From assembly GCA_019095985.1 (NCBI GenBank), contig CM032664.1, forward strand, positions 61,692,038 to 61,756,037: a stretch of 64,000 nt of DNA, in the 5' to 3' direction. Below, piece after piece: positions 13,601 through 30,500 of the stretch. A model generated the notes under the pieces. It ran no database searches. It was not told the DNA's origin and saw only the letters and a list, made by a program, of their open reading frames with translations. This DNA is from Streblospio benedicti. Its lineage: Eukaryota; Annelida; Polychaeta; Spionida; Spionidae. Every line of letters begins with the position of its first letter. The stretch's first letter is position 1. The translations under genes and the position numbers were made by a program.

Positions 13601-15896
13601 TAACCCTCAAATATCTACTCGTCCTGCAAAAAATGTACTATAACATCCTCCTTGCACAAAACTTTATATTTGTATACCAAAATTGACCAGAATTGCTAAA
13701 AAAAGGACGAAGTTGCTATTAAATACATCCTACTTGTCCTCCACAAGTTTTTACTAGTCAATACAAGCGGACGAGTGGCTAATCCTGACCCTGCATGTAT
13801 AAAAATATATTTCCCAAAACAGTAAGACCCACTACCTGATCATTAGCACATAACCAGCCAAAACTGACTAGAAAGTAGCCTGTGTGATATATATAGATCA
13901 CTGCACACCCACTTTGTGCATTCAAGTGTGTAAACAATCGTAGCACAGCTATTAATGGCCCACAATAGTGTTTGATGTTTCTAAATAAAGCTATTTACTT
14001 AAATTGTTGCATGATAAACACAATTGTTATGATTCGTTAAAAATTATATGATTTATGGTGCAATTGTTATGGCATAACGTATGCACACCCATTTCGTGCG
14101 TGGCGATAATATGGGATTTTAACATGTTTATTTACATTAGATTTTACTAAAAAAATTTTTTTTACACTTCAGCACCGGGAAAACAATCATTTTCATAGCA
14201 ATAATATATTATGTGGTATTTGTCTGAACACATGCTGTGTTTATATATCTTGTCATGGCTGTGATCCCGGGCTGTGACAACTTCGAAAGCAGTTAACTAA
14301 ATAGTGTGAAGACTTCAAAGTTATAACTTGGGGAAAAGAAGTTTTGTTTATAAATGTGTAGCAACCGGGATGATCAGAGTACCTATAAATCGTTCCAACG
14401 GGATAGCTCATGTCAATAGGGTATAACATGGGGCGAATGTAATGTGTACAGTGGGTAAAAACAGTGGTAATAGAAGTTCGGTTAGAGGACAGACTGTGAT
14501 ATACTTATACTTATACTTATCATCTTCATCGTTTAGGCTTAGCAATGCCTGTCGACGGTCAATACTTGTAGCATTACAAGGTCTTTCTCGTTGTTAATCG
14601 CGTGGGTGGTGCTGAAACTTTTTCTCACGGAGATGGCGATCAAGACGACTCTTGAAACAATTTAAAGTTGGCGCTTCTGCCACATCACAGGGGAGATTGT
14701 TCCAGTCATTCACTACTCTTAGTGAGAAATAGTGCTTTCTTAAGTTTGTTTTACATGAAGGTTTCTTAACCTTGAAATTGTGTCCTCTTGTACAACTATT
14801 GTCCACAACAAAAGGGCAGGGTTCAACTTTGTACTTGTCATGAAGGTACTTGTACGCTTCGATCAGGTCCCCTCGTTTTCTTCTATGTACCAATGAAGGT
14901 AAATCTAATCGTCTCAGTCTCTCACCATACGGGAGATCCCTTAGATCACTGACCATCTTGGTTCCCTCCTCTGTACACCCTCTAACAAAGCCACCTGTCG
15001 TTCATAACGTGGATAGTACACAACGTGTCCATACTCCAAGTGTGGGCGTACCATTGACTTATATAATAAGCAAAAGGTTTCACTGTCTAGATATTGGAAA
15101 GATCGTCTTATTAGGCCAAGCAATCTATTTGCTTTCTTTACTTGGGCTTCAATGTGCCCATCAAACTTAAGCTGGTCGTCCACTATAACACCCAGGTCTT
15201 TCTCTTGTGATACTGATTCAAGATCAACATTACCCATGGTATACGTGTACTCATGGTTCCCAGTACCAAGGTGTAGCACTTTGCACTTCTTAGCGTTAAA
15301 GTTTAACTGCCACTTAGTGGCCCACTCACATAAACTGTTCAGATCTGCTTGTAGTGCAACAGAATGATCAGCAGTATCTACCTTCGAAAATACTTTTGTA
15401 TCATCTGCAAAGAGCTGAATCATTGAATTTACAACTTCAGGCATATCATTAATAAAGATTACGAACAGAATTGGCCCGATCACACTGCCTTGGGGGACTC
15501 CAGAGGTGACTGGTGCCCAGTCGGAGAGACTCCCATTTACGCACACATGCTGCCTTCTGCCAGTCAGAAACTGTTCAACAGTGATGGCACCGCCATCAGT
15601 TCTAGGCCCTCAACGCTGACCCTGGTTGCAAATTTAACAGTGCCAGAGTTGAGAGACCAGTTGGAGTGAGTCAACCATGGTGAATTATTTGACAATGCCG
15701 GAATCCCAGAAGATAGGCTAAAGCATCGTCAAACTAGTCTAACAACTTTTATTATCGCTCAAAGAAATTAAGAAATATCGTGTCAGATGCGTTTTCATGC
15801 ATATCTTTTCCCGTATAAAACAACAATTATGATAGTCGTTTGCTACCCTGTACAAATCAAATAATATTTACCGTCGGGTGGTCTTGCAATATCCAT
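1663..15896 (-). CDS. CHERP: CHERP, SURP/CID/G-patch splicing-associated protein
   Basis: Orthologue of calcium homeostasis endoplasmic reticulum protein (SCAF6), a U2-snRNP/SR-associated nuclear splicing factor. Coding exons in order: 15872-15896, 12040-12210, 11558-11883, 10740-10877, 10412-10488, 9953-10027, 8200-8314, 7915-8004, 7523-7694, 6849-6883, 6322-6421, 4370-4650, 4081-4214, 3279-3470 (or to 3246), ~2875-2983, 2465-2515 (or 2510), 1663-1850. Phases match at every junction except around 2875. Domains: N-terminal SURP (MDIARPPDD start, then VARNGPEFEQM and FAFLFGG); Pro/Gln-rich linker; CID domain (LARECSVEM to LLSLWEQNSYF); coiled Gln-rich stretch; GGPPP repeats; the family block LPAGLMAPL; RS region; C-terminal G-patch (KKMGW, GLGVKEQG). 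The promoter is shared with the kinase gene. Oddities: duplicated exon-9 fragments, a duplicated splice donor, and an in-frame TAG at 2875-2877 at the end of the RS exon, so the join to the G-patch exons is unsettled. Identity is firm. Confidence 0.93.
1940..2111. mobile_element. Foldback MITE, 172 bp, in the last CHERP intron
   Basis: Inverted repeats of about 53 bp begin CAGACATACAT on the left and end ATGTATGTCTG on the right. Both arms contain AGGATAATAGTCCAATT or its complement. The loop is ~65 bp. No open frame. Sits between CHERP exons 1663-1850 and 2465-2515. Confidence 0.75.
3246..3311 (-). repeat. Two 33-bp tandem units duplicating a splice donor in CHERP
   Basis: The unit 3279-3311 is repeated at 3246-3278 with near identity. 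Each unit encodes the 11-residue SPSPKRKRR-type block and ends in a usable GTAT donor (GT at 3277-3278 and at 3244-3245). The spacing is a multiple of three, so either donor joins the next exon (2983) in the same frame. The protein would carry one or two copies of the basic RS block. Confidence 0.8.
4760..5247 (+). mobile_element. 488-bp TTAA-flanked MITE, copy A
   Basis: Full-length copy of a family found four times in this window (also 42674, 50989, 63381). Ends: TTAA-AGATATTGCTCAG and CTGAGCATAACCT-TTAA. TTAA target duplications are used by piggyBac and Kolobok transposons. No coding capacity. Lies in the CHERP intron upstream of exon 4370-4650. The following 5250-6320 is AT-rich intron with no gene. 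Confidence 0.8.
7140..7266 (-). pseudogene. Decayed copy of the 3' half of CHERP exon 9 (copy B)
   Basis: 7141-7200 aligns with the real exon end at 7523-7590. Shared features include the sequence before the donor (AGCAGCAAGGT on the minus strand). One base is missing relative to the exon, so the frame is lost. The following ~60 bp also match copy C at 7410-7505. Confidence 0.6.
7269..7399. mobile_element. Short inverted-repeat element related to 13549-13797
   Basis: Begins GGTCAGAATTGACCACTCGTCC and ends GCTGACTAGTGCTGACC. The left end matches the right end (reverse complement) of the 13549-13797 element. It separates two decayed CHERP exon-9 copies. Confidence 0.5.
7410..7505 (-). pseudogene. 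Decayed copy of the CHERP exon 9 end (copy C)
   Basis: On the minus strand it still reads Met-Glu-Ala-Glu-His-Glu-Gln-Arg followed by a GTGATG donor, against MVAEHQQQ and GTGAAG in the real exon. Its downstream flank matches that of copy B, so a unit larger than the exon was duplicated. Confidence 0.6.
7765..7812 (-). pseudogene. Decayed copy of the CHERP exon 9 start (copy D)
   Basis: On the minus strand, TTGCAG is followed by codons for ANLITQCGSIVT, matching ANLITQHGSIVTQ at the start of the real exon (7694 downward). The acceptor is intact, so exon skipping or alternative use is conceivable. Homology fades after ~48 bp. Confidence 0.6.
8549..8984 (+). repeat. Dispersed ~440-bp repeat ending GGTGAGCTAAAAA, copy 1
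   Basis: Starts AGAGGCTCTATGAGAGCC, then GCTCACCTG; ends ACGGACGGACG ... CAGGTGAGCTAAAAA. A related copy is at 31472-31962. The outer GCTCACCTG/CAGGTGAGC pair forms short terminal inverted repeats. No coding capacity. Lies in a CHERP intron. Confidence 0.65.
9170..9560. repeat. Two diverged tandem copies inside a CHERP intron
   Basis: 9220-9325 and 9450-9555 share the order CACCATG, TTC..CCCAT or CCATT, AATTCAAGAA and TTGAAACAGT, spaced ~230 bp. Strongly diverged. No coding signal recognised. Confidence 0.35.
12490..13060. other. GC-richer, repeat-like segment in CHERP intron 1, unclassified
   Basis: Base composition is distinctly less AT-rich than its surroundings (CCAGGGATTTGTCAGCCACC, GTGGTGCTCGCACGAGCG). 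No open frame or terminal repeat is seen. It may be the untranslated part of a retroelement. Family not recognised. Confidence 0.3.
13549..13797. mobile_element. ~250-bp inverted-repeat MITE in CHERP intron 1
   Basis: Left end CAGGGTCAAGATTAG; the reverse complement of the right end is CAGGGTCAGGATTAG. CATGTA flanks both sides. CAGGG-type ends are common in hAT elements, but an 8-bp target duplication is not clear. A related copy is at 7269-7399. Confidence 0.65.
14497..15600 (-). mobile_element. CR1/L2-like LINE, 5'-truncated reverse transcriptase remnant
   Basis: 15546 to ~14950 encodes the C-terminal part of a reverse transcriptase: QFLTGRRQ, SGVPQGSVIGPILF, the catalytic FADDT, QLNFNAKKC, LGVIVDD. 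A frame change near 14950-14975 separates it from the family's C-terminal tail (DLPYGERLRRLDLPSL, RRKRGDLI, WNNLP) ending at 14594. The 3' end is a short microsatellite of TAAGTA units (14497-14520), typical of CR1/L2 retrotransposons. The endonuclease and the 5' half of RT are missing. Sits antisense-neutral within CHERP intron 1, in the same orientation as the gene. Confidence 0.88.
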
Positions 15897-16484
15897 TTTA
15901 TACTTAATATTAATAAAGCCCCAGATAAGCTGTGTCGTCAAGATTTACACCCCACCTCTTTAGGTTTTGTATTTTATTGCTATGTTTCTAGCTTAGGTGA
16001 ACCGCTTTTTGTTTGTCTTCTAAATTCTGGGATGCTGGATGATAATTATTCTTGTGTGTGGTTCTATCACAATATATATGAGAGTTATAATTGATTCGTA
16101 TTACAATAGTAATTATTTGAAATATCCATGAAGTATCAAGTTCAATATAGTTTTCTTTCATTATTTTTGATCTAACAATTACTAGGTAAACGACACTAAA
16201 TTTATAGCCGTAATACTAGGTTTTGTATGAAGAACAAAGTGCAGTTTGACGTGCAAAACATTTACTTTTAAGGCTGATAGATGACAGGTTGTGTCATATT
16301 ATAATCTATCGTATATTAATCTATTTTACTTTTATTTAATGATAACCTCCTTTACCTAGTGTCACAGCTATATTTTGTACGTGAAATAATGCAACAATTT
16401 TAAAATTTGCCATTTTAAATAAATTAGGCCAACATGCGTCACCCTTGTCACGTGATGTTTTTGTTTGCAAGACAAGATGACAGG
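15897..16484. promoter_or_regulatory. Bidirectional promoter region between CHERP and MKNK
   Basis: The start codons of the two divergent genes are 588 bp apart. A palindromic E-box TCACGTGA lies at 16448-16455, ~30 bp before the kinase ATG. It resembles sites bound by bHLH-Zip factors (MYC/USF/MiT-TFE). No TATA box is evident near either start. Confidence 0.55.
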
Positions 16485-21129
<4,645 letters not shown>

Positions 21130-22600
21130 TGGATTGTTTCTTACATGAAAGGCTACTTTTAGAATGGACGACCCATTAGTGACTGTGCCTATGATTTGGG
21201 AACAAAAAACTGATTTAACTGTTATTTTGTGTTCCGTACACAAAGTATGTTGTGCAAAAGTAATGCCTGTAGCAGGCGGATTAGTGCTAAGAGCTTACTG
21301 CAGCCTTCCCACAAACTGTAATGGTTAAACACCACAAGTGGTGGCCATGATAGCTGCAGTGGCATTCCTGAGTGGGAAGACATTGCCAAGTTATTGATAT
21401 CATTGCCATCACTTTTCTATTCAAGTCAAAGACAGAAAGCCGTAAGAATCAACATTGTTAAAGTGTTAGATGAACATGTTTTCCAGGAAAGTCCAGCTCA
21501 CATGGTTCATGTTAGTTTCTTATTTTTTTATATGTTGAATCGTTTTATTTGTATGTTACAGAGTTGATGGACAGTATTTTGTAGAATATATTGCAGAGAT
21601 ATTCGTATGTGGAGTTAGGGATAGTATTGTTATGCAGCAGCTCCCATTGAGCTGGGCTTTTCTTGTTATATCTGTGATCAACAACGTGTCTTCAAATGCA
21701 GTAATTGAATACTGGTTTATCTCAAAGTGTGCCTGCTACAAAAGATTGAAAGATTGAGATTGGAATATAGATATTTAGTCAGATCTTGCATTTTGTGAAC
21801 ATCACTCTTATATGTAAAGCTGAATTTAGATTATAATTTATTGAAATTCATTAAAAAAATATATAAAGCAAATCAGAAAAAAAAAAGAAGTCGCAACAAA
21901 AGTGAATTTTTTGGATAATTTTGTTTTTTTGATTTTTTTTTAAATATGTAAAAAAGATATACATGAATTTTTTAGTGCTCAAAATAGAAGTTTGTAGAAT
22001 TATTTAGACAAAAACATCTAAATCTGTGATTTAAAGAAACCTCCAATGTTTTTAGTCATTTCACTTTATATTTTTAGATATATTTTTTCGTGGATCTAGC
22101 ATTAATCGTGTGATCCCTTTCGCAACAACTTGTAAGTGTAAGCACCAAGTCCAGCTTGCATTATTAAATACTCCGGTAGTGTAATATCTGAACTTCCAGA
22201 GCAGCAAATTTATTGTACGTTTCTATGTTGAATATAGTACGTATTTGTAAAACTGTAAAATTGATAAAAAAAAAAAATATGCAATTTTAAAAGTTGTAAA
22301 GGTTTTATAGCGTGAAGTATTTTGTTGCATTTATTGGAAATGTAATCCTTACAGCTTTCATACTGTATAGTGTTCATGCAAGTCCTTATAGGACGAGAAA
22401 CAATCAGAAATTGTGATAACATTTCAAAAGTACAGCTTCCAAACAGTTCATGATTTATAAAAAAAAACAATGGAAGACTGGTTTCATCTGTGTTGGATTT
22501 GCCTTTTATTCATTCAATTTTATTAATATTCGTTGTTGAAAATTGAATTTAACATCCTTTAATTTTATTGGCAGTCCAGCAAAATAAATGAATTTGATTC
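21130..22600 (+). other. MKNK 3' untranslated region
   Basis: AT-rich with several A- and T-runs. A canonical AATAAA at 22583-22588 is the best poly(A) candidate. The length is inferred from this alone. Confidence 0.4.
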
Positions 22601-24566
22601 CTTTATTTAGGTGAAATCAGTCCTAACAATAAGTAATATGAAATATTTGAACATCTACATTCCGGTTTAAAAATCTAGTATGTATCAATATTTCAATAGT
22701 ATATTTTCAAGTGCTATTTTGTTAACAACTAATTTTAAAAGGAAAATAAACTATTTCGAAAGATCATTTAACTTGTTTTGGTATGTTTTGTCGCACAGCA
22801 CATGTAAATGACTCACCATCCTAGCCATAATACCCTGACATAACATGAGTTTACCTGTGAGTTGTGACACACCTTCATGTCTGTGTAAGAACTAAAATCA
22901 ATATTAGTTCTCACCACTACATATGCTGGGGTTTTGAACTTGAAAGAAACAAACAAAATTAATAGCTCCAAATCAAATTTTATATTCTTGTTAAGGACCA
23001 GGGTACCATTGCACCCCAGAGTGGTGTGTCCAATAGCTATATCCAAGTCTCGAACAATAAGTATAAATATATCAAAGTAAAATGATAACATGATTGCTAA
23101 TAAATATTGGTAATAATTTTTTGCCACATGTTTTTCTAGGCAATAGTAGTTCATGGATTCAAATTCCACCTGCTATGTTTCACTCTTGTCAGTAAGTTAC
23201 CAATACTTATAAACCAGAGCTTTGTCCTTGAAAATAAGAACATTTGCATACAATGCACTACTAAACTGATTTGCAAAGAACGAGCTAACACTTCCCTTAC
23301 CTTTATCAATCTTTATTTCAAAACAAGAATGTATCGAAAATATCACAGATTGCCACATGAAAAAACTAAGTGATTGACAATACAATAAAAAATTATAAGA
23401 TTTTTTGCATGTTAGTGGTCGAGTCAAAATAACACTATGATTTGATAAGGACCAAGAGGTCGAAACAATGTTACATAATAAAACTTATTTTTGAACTTTT
23501 TTTTGAGAATTTTGGATAAATACAGCTGTACGAAGGAAAAGGTATAAAAATTAACTACCCCGTTAAGATGCAAATAATCTTAGTTTAATTTTTCATTGCA
23601 TTACTTATTGTGGCTCGATGAGACACAATAAAGGAATAATCAAAAAACAGGTAGAAAACGACCTGAATCTCCCATTCTATTCTCCAGCCATAAAAGTCTT
23701 GTACCAAAAGCTGGCAGCATGGTATAACAGATTAAATCAGACGTAACAATAACATCACAAAAAGATTATTTGTGAACATCAGCCAAAACAATATTATGCA
23801 AAACTTGATAACGTTGACATCAATCAATTTATAGAAGGCAGAGTCGATGACACAAGCAAACATCAGATATTGATTTCAACACAGACAAAATGTCAAAATA
23901 GCGACCGTTCATTTTTTAATGATTCGCTTGTTGAATAAGAAATCATTCAAAGGGCAATAACATTTTGTGCCTACAAACTGGACTTACAGGACAGTATAGC
24001 TCTATTCGGTCATTAGGAGGCAGTGACAGGCCGGTCGTAAAGCCTTTTATGGTCAATGCACTTCAGTTCTCATCCTGCATTCCTTAATACTAAGGGGCCG
24101 GTCATTATATTGACTGGATATTCTGGGGGTGGGGGTGGGTGGCCATTGTTTCTTTATCAGGCTTTTCTTAAAGTCTTTCAATAATCTAATATTCAAACTT
24201 TTTTCATACTATTCACGTTCAATTCCTATACTTTTTTCCCAACAAGTATCGCACAAAATTTTGCTTTTACACAATTAATCAAGGTCCCTTTCTGTATATC
24301 CAAATGACCAGCCATTTACAGATATCTTTTAAATAGTTGGCTCTTTTTACATTTTATTATTTTATCATAAAAAATTACCCTACCATTCCAATGCTACTAG
24401 TATTTTCTTAGTTTGTTTAATTATTTTCCATCATACCGTCATAATAACCTTTTTCTAATCTATGCACATATCAAGTTTGTGAACAGTTTTCTAACAAATA
24501 TTTATGTTTGACCTTAACAGTTTTTTAAAAAATATTTATGTTTGACCTTAACAGTCATAAACAATA
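22601..24566. other. Intergenic stretch between MKNK and PIGG 3' ends
   Basis: No gene recognised. The minus-strand open frames here (such as 22813-23169) show no family or splice support. TTTATT at 24353-24358 is a candidate PIGG poly(A) signal on the minus strand. A G-rich patch at 24096-24150 (GGGGCCGGTCATTATATTG) resembles the end of an inverted-repeat transposon but has no partner. Confidence 0.4.
24494..24556 (-). repeat. Tandem duplication in the PIGG 3' UTR
   Basis: AATATTTATGTTTGACC..AACAG occurs twice head to tail with a ~36-bp period, ending ~10 bp past the PIGG stop codon (24567-24569). Confidence 0.7.
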
Positions 24567-27500
24567 TCACACCCTGCCAGTTCTCATTGATAACAACAGA
24601 ATGAGCGCTACAATAGATATCACAAGCGTCAACATGCTTTCATATAAAAGTTTAGGTGAGAACACACTCCACACAAACAAATGATATCTCTGTAATGAGA
24701 CCAGGATGGTATAAATACACAGAGGTAGAGTCCTTGAGAGCATCAAGATTACTACGAATGTTGAGCTTGAAAACGCGTCATTCCTGAAATGTAACATAAA
24801 CATGGTTATTAATACATAAGTGGGAAGGACGGAAATACACATCTGGTAGATAAAAATATGATGCAATGCAAAAAAACATGTCTGATGCAATGAGTGAAAT
24901 GTTATGCCGCAGTGATGTTAATAAGATAAGAAAGTCCATGTACATTTAAATTGTGTAATTTTGTCTGAGCAGAAAGAAATTTTATAGAGTATCTAAGTAC
25001 CTTCTTAAGATGACAACTACCATTGCCAGAAGCCAAAGCAATGGGCCAGAATATGTAGAAAGCACCATCAGAAGCCCAATTACGAGAGGATGGTACTCTT
25101 CTAGGCCTATATATCCAGATGAAACATCAACAGTTGCTAAACTGTTGGAATTTCCCTATGTATATTATCAGTATGCATATGAGTAACATTGTCCACAATA
25201 TTTACAAAACAAATAATTTCATTATTCTATCACATGTGATAAACTTATATGTAGCTTAAAAATGAATGAAAGGATAACATTTAGTCTATGTCGTAATATT
25301 GATTCAATTCATAGAAAAAACTGTTACCTGATGAAAATATGCGCACGAACCCATCCATAGATATAAGAGAACTATGTAATGATTTTTGCATACGTCACTT
25401 TCCTTCAATAAAACATACTGCAAGCAAACAATTTGTGCTATTTCCAACACTATGACAGTAATGTTGTGAGGCCGAACCAGTAGGCACACTAAAATAGTCC
25501 ACACTCTCAGAACATCTTCCACTGCCACAACAGTTTTTGTCACCTTAATAAGCTTATAATAAGATTCTTGTGCCTGAGAGGAATCCTTTAAATTTTCTGT
25601 AGATACATTTTTTATAAATGTAGCATTTGGAGTGACACCTGGTTTCAGATCTTTGTATGTTGAGTAATACTTGATTAGAGCATAGACAATCAACGCACTC
25701 AGAAGAGCATACACAGTACGTGCCTCAGTAACACCTCTGAAAAAGAAAGGCTTGATGTGTTCATGTTGAAATCTTCAAATCATGATCATAATCATGGTAT
25801 AGATTTTGATGACCATTGTAATAAAACAATCAGATAATTCAGATTATCAATTTATTAACTTAGGAATATCTTAAGAATTTATAGACAATATTCTAACACT
25901 ACACGTCATAAAAATATGGTATTACGTATCCTCTCTCAGATGTAGGTTTGAACCCCCGACAGAGATCCCTCCCCTAGCTACCAAACTCAACAGAAGTATA
26001 CAAATTGCATTATTCGGACTTAAAGTAAATTATTACTATTACCAGGGCTATCATTTGCTACCTACTTGGATATGCTGCCCTCAGGATAAACTCCACCCAT
26101 ATAAAGGACACCATTGGCAGCTCTAAAACAATAAATTCCCAATAGGGATGCTGTTTCCATAGCAAACCGTCTCCAGCTGCGACATGAGTGATTCGGAAGC
26201 AATATCCAAATAAACAGAAGTGATAATGCACAAACCATGGAGAGAATGATTTTATTTTCAGGCCTACAAATGGAAATTGGTAAAGCTGAGTTGATATAAT
26301 TACCAAATGGTGGCAATCGGTGAAACAAAATGGCAAAATATATCTTTGCCTAACACGCATACCCGGTACGTATCAAGAGTAAGTCTAGCATTTGAACAGT
26401 GAATAGTCATTTGATTTTCATTTTGTGAGAGATTAAAAAAAATAGAGCTATCAATCAAGAAGTAATTTAAATAAAAATAAATACATGAAACTCTAAACTA
26501 TTAGAAATCTCATTGCTGTCACAGAAAAGATCTACCAAACAAGATTATTCTTATGTCGACTATTTTGAATCATTATACCACTTACACACAATTTCTAAAG
26601 GGTACATACCGAACCAGCCAGTCGCCCACGTCAGGGAGGTGAGACCACTTGTCACCAGTTCGATTCCAGCTTCTTGAGATTCTTGCCAAGATCAATGTCA
26701 CCAACAACAACACAAGTGCCCGTGCAGCCACTATTTTACTTTTCTTTTTAGTTTGATAATCAAAGTAACAATCATTACCACTTTTGCTGCCAACTCTTTC
26801 ATGAGATTTTCTGTTATCAAGGATTTCTTTGGCACCAAAATACAACTTTGTAGGAAGAACAAATGACTTCCATATTTGGAATGCATAAATTATTATTGCT
26901 GTGACTGAGAAAAAGTAGAATGTTTGATGTTCTTCTTCCACAAAACTTGATGCTACAAGAGTCACTGAATGAAATAGAGTTCCAGCCAACAAGAAGAGAG
27001 AGAGCAAATTTTGATCTTTTAGCTACAAAATGAACATGTTTAACAATTATTAACCGATGAATTCACAAGCATTGGCAAACGTATATGTGAACAAATAAAA
27101 CTTCATAAAAGTAATGTAAATATGGCAAAACTACTTAAAACATAACAGATTATAAAGTTAAAAAGGTACGAAATTTATTTCAATAAAAAATTTTCGCATC
27201 ATTGATGCTTTTTTCACTTGAAGAAGCATCAATGATGCCATGATGCAAAAATTTGTGTAAATCATACCTTTTTAATTTTATAATCTGTTCTGTTTTAATA
27301 TGATATGGTACGAGCATTTCCAAGAACTTTTTATACTATGGAAAACCTACATTAAACATATTCTGACTTCCAATACCAATACTGAAGGGATGAATACTAA
27401 TTAGTCTGATTAGTGGTATAAAAAGCAAAAAAAAAAAATCAACATACCCATTTAAATATAACCAATCCTCTTTCAATGGACCACATCACAGTAAACAATA

Positions 27501-30500
27501 CTGATAGCAAAATATACATAAACCATATGCATAACTGAATCACCATATTGCTTGAGCACAACATAGGGCTGGCATGTGAACTTGTACACAGCGTTAGGTG
27601 CATGATCCCCAAAAATAGTATGCAAATTAATATTGGAAATACAGGCAAAGCATACAAATCCACATCACAGCTAGGATCTGCCAGAATTTTCAAAAAGAAA
27701 TATAACAACTGGAATTGAAAGGAATAGCAAATGTTAGATTAATTTTTTCCAATAATTTTCATGTAATATGCACATTACCTGTAATCTGTGTAAATCATAT
27801 TTGACATTTAAATTTAAATACCAGTTTATGAATTATCATAACATGCTATTGAGAATCGGCAGAAGTTTGTGCTCAATATGGTAGGGGTATGGCCTGTTTT
27901 CGTGAAGGTACAACAACTTGATAGAAGGATGATGCCAGAAATTATACCAAAATGCTACAGCTACACGAGAACCACAAATTACCAACTGCTCAACATTTAT
28001 TCGATTGGTAATGCACCATCAATCTTTTATTCAATCAGTCAAACAATGCATATACACGGCAAATTTTCTGTAGTACAGAAAACTATATCTTTAACAACGT
28101 GAGAGATAAATATTTACCATCAGCAACATAAATATAGCCATCCCCATTCCATGGAGGTCATAATTTGTGAGAGATGAAGCAATTTTTTCTCTGATTGCAT
28201 TCAATGCAAAACTGTATTTCTCCAACACTTTAGAAGCCTGGAGTTTTAGTACAATTTCATCCACTGATTTACTCTCATGTAGATCAAGCCAAGATTTGTG
28301 TAAAGTTACAGCTTTCTCCAACAAATGATAGCTGGGCTCTAGACAACAAAAAGGCTTCAATTAATTACAAATTTAATCACAACTTAATTATTGAAATCAT
28401 GTCCAAGTACAGTAAAGTACATGTATTACAAAGGAAACCACATTACCATTTTCCAATGAGTGAACATTACTTTTCAGAATTGTTGTCATTTGCTGTGCAA
28501 CAATATTCACAGCTTGTAGTTGCTGCTTAAGAGGGAGGTGATCTAATGCATCCTGTACAACAACACCTAAACTATTTTTTGGAGGAGGCATCCCAAATAA
28601 TATTGAGAGCGTAGATGCCACATCTGTTTGTAATATTGGCGAGCCCTCTTTATAAGGAGAACCTAAAAGTATTTAAGTTAATACAATTAACCGTCTGAAA
28701 AAATGAGTTGTTGATGTAACAAAAATTCTTCATAAAAATTACATCAAATTTAAAAATCATAATATTTGAACTCTCATAAATTTTTAATAATATTTGTAAA
28801 TGAATTACTATTGAGACATTCAGGATTCTAGAGCTAATAGGTGATAAAAATCAAACTAATGGCAATTAGTGACATATTAATTTATAGATTGTCTTGCTAC
28901 GAAATTTTCTGTTCTCTGCAACACTACTGAACTCCAACAAGGCATTAAACATTGAGAAATGATTCATGCACTTTTGATTTACACTTCATTGAAAATATCT
29001 TCAAACTCTGTGTCAGTGAATCTTCATCCCCGGAGTTAAATGTCTCAAATTACCTCAAAATAAAAAAATGTATCACATTGCAGAATTCCATTGAAAATAT
29101 CTATTCCATACATTGAGTAATGAACTTTTATATTGGGTGTTATATATATATAATGAATATATTATGAACAGCAAGGAAAGAAAGAAATTTTAAAAATGTG
29201 TTACGTGATACCTTTGCCACCTTCCCATATTGAGCTCAACATCACAAATGGCGTTGCCACTTCTGAGTATGTGGAGCCTCCGTGGCTGCCTTGTTCACTC
29301 ATCCCATGGTCGCCACATACCACCAGCAAACTCGGTTTCAGTGATTGTTTATCCTGAAACAAAACAACGAAAATTAGCACTATATAAATTAGCAAAAGTC
29401 CAATTAGGAATGATTATTTGTCCTATTTTCATCAAAAATCATAATGCAATCTGAGAATGTATGTGCACTTTATATGCAGAGAAAGTGCTCAAGTTATTGA
29501 CAGTGTTCAAGTTATTGGCACCTTCAAAAAAACGGTTAAAACAAACGTCTATCTCCAATGTAACACATATGTTTTACGTTATAATGAGAAGTAGAGGACA
29601 AAACTACTTGAGAGGGTAAATGAATATTTGTTTCTTCAATGTATGAACAGTTTTTTTTTAGGTTGCTTATAGCTTGTGCACTGCCAATAACTCAAAGACT
29701 AATACATACTGAAAATCATTTACAATAAATTCATAATCCAGTGATATCTAGAAAAGTCCCTTCATTTCAACGTGTATTTTATCTAGAGATGTCAATTTTC
29801 CCTAATTTGAGAATAATGGCAATATGTAGGCATGCTAACCAAACGATCAAAGAGTGCCTTGTTTCTCCACTATATTACCTTATATATGGCTGTAATTGTC
29901 ATTGACAAACAGTACGTACAAAACGAAGTCTTCAAATCTTGTTTTATGATTCGAAGCTTTGGCCCTTAGTGAAGCTTCGAAGCTTCGAACTATCTTGACA
30001 TCTCTAATTTGATCTTACCTGATCAATTATTTTCCGGTGGATGAATTCAACTATGCCATCCATTTCTTTAAGCTTTGGAGCTACAAGTGGGCTGTAAGGT
30101 CCAGCAAGGTGACCGATGTGGTCAAGGCCTAAATAGTGCAGGATCATCACGTCCCAGTCACCACGACCAAACTCATCCGCTATATGTCGGGTAACATTAT
30201 CATCCACCTTGAAAAGATTATGACAAGAGAGTCACCACAAATATAAATTTAGTAATTGGGATAATTAATGCATATAGAATTTTGTATGCTATAAAACACA
30301 TTTGATGCTTTAAATAAAAGGCTGTGTCACTTGCTATTTTTTTAACAACAATTTTATGAGAGAAAGGCAAAACTATCAGACAACAGAGGAAATGTGAATT
30401 ATTTACCTCAGTATAATCTGAAACAAAGAATGAGGTTGTTCCGTCCTTCCTAATGAAATTTTCTGGGAAAAGACGAATCCACGTATCATCTCCATAAAAT

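Noticed and set aside
15152-15367. Plus-strand open frame over the LINE
   Set aside because: Antisense of the reverse-transcriptase remnant.
22813-23427. Minus-strand open frames between MKNK and PIGG
   Set aside because: AT-rich, no conserved motif, no flanking splice signals.
26058-26360. 100-codon minus-strand frame
   Set aside because: Out of frame with PIGG; exon 26066-26263 is read in the neighbouring frame (PENKIILS..LLGIYCF).
29930-30000. TTCGAAGCTTCG palindromes, with a similar motif near 42080
   Set aside because: Too short and isolated to define an element or binding site.
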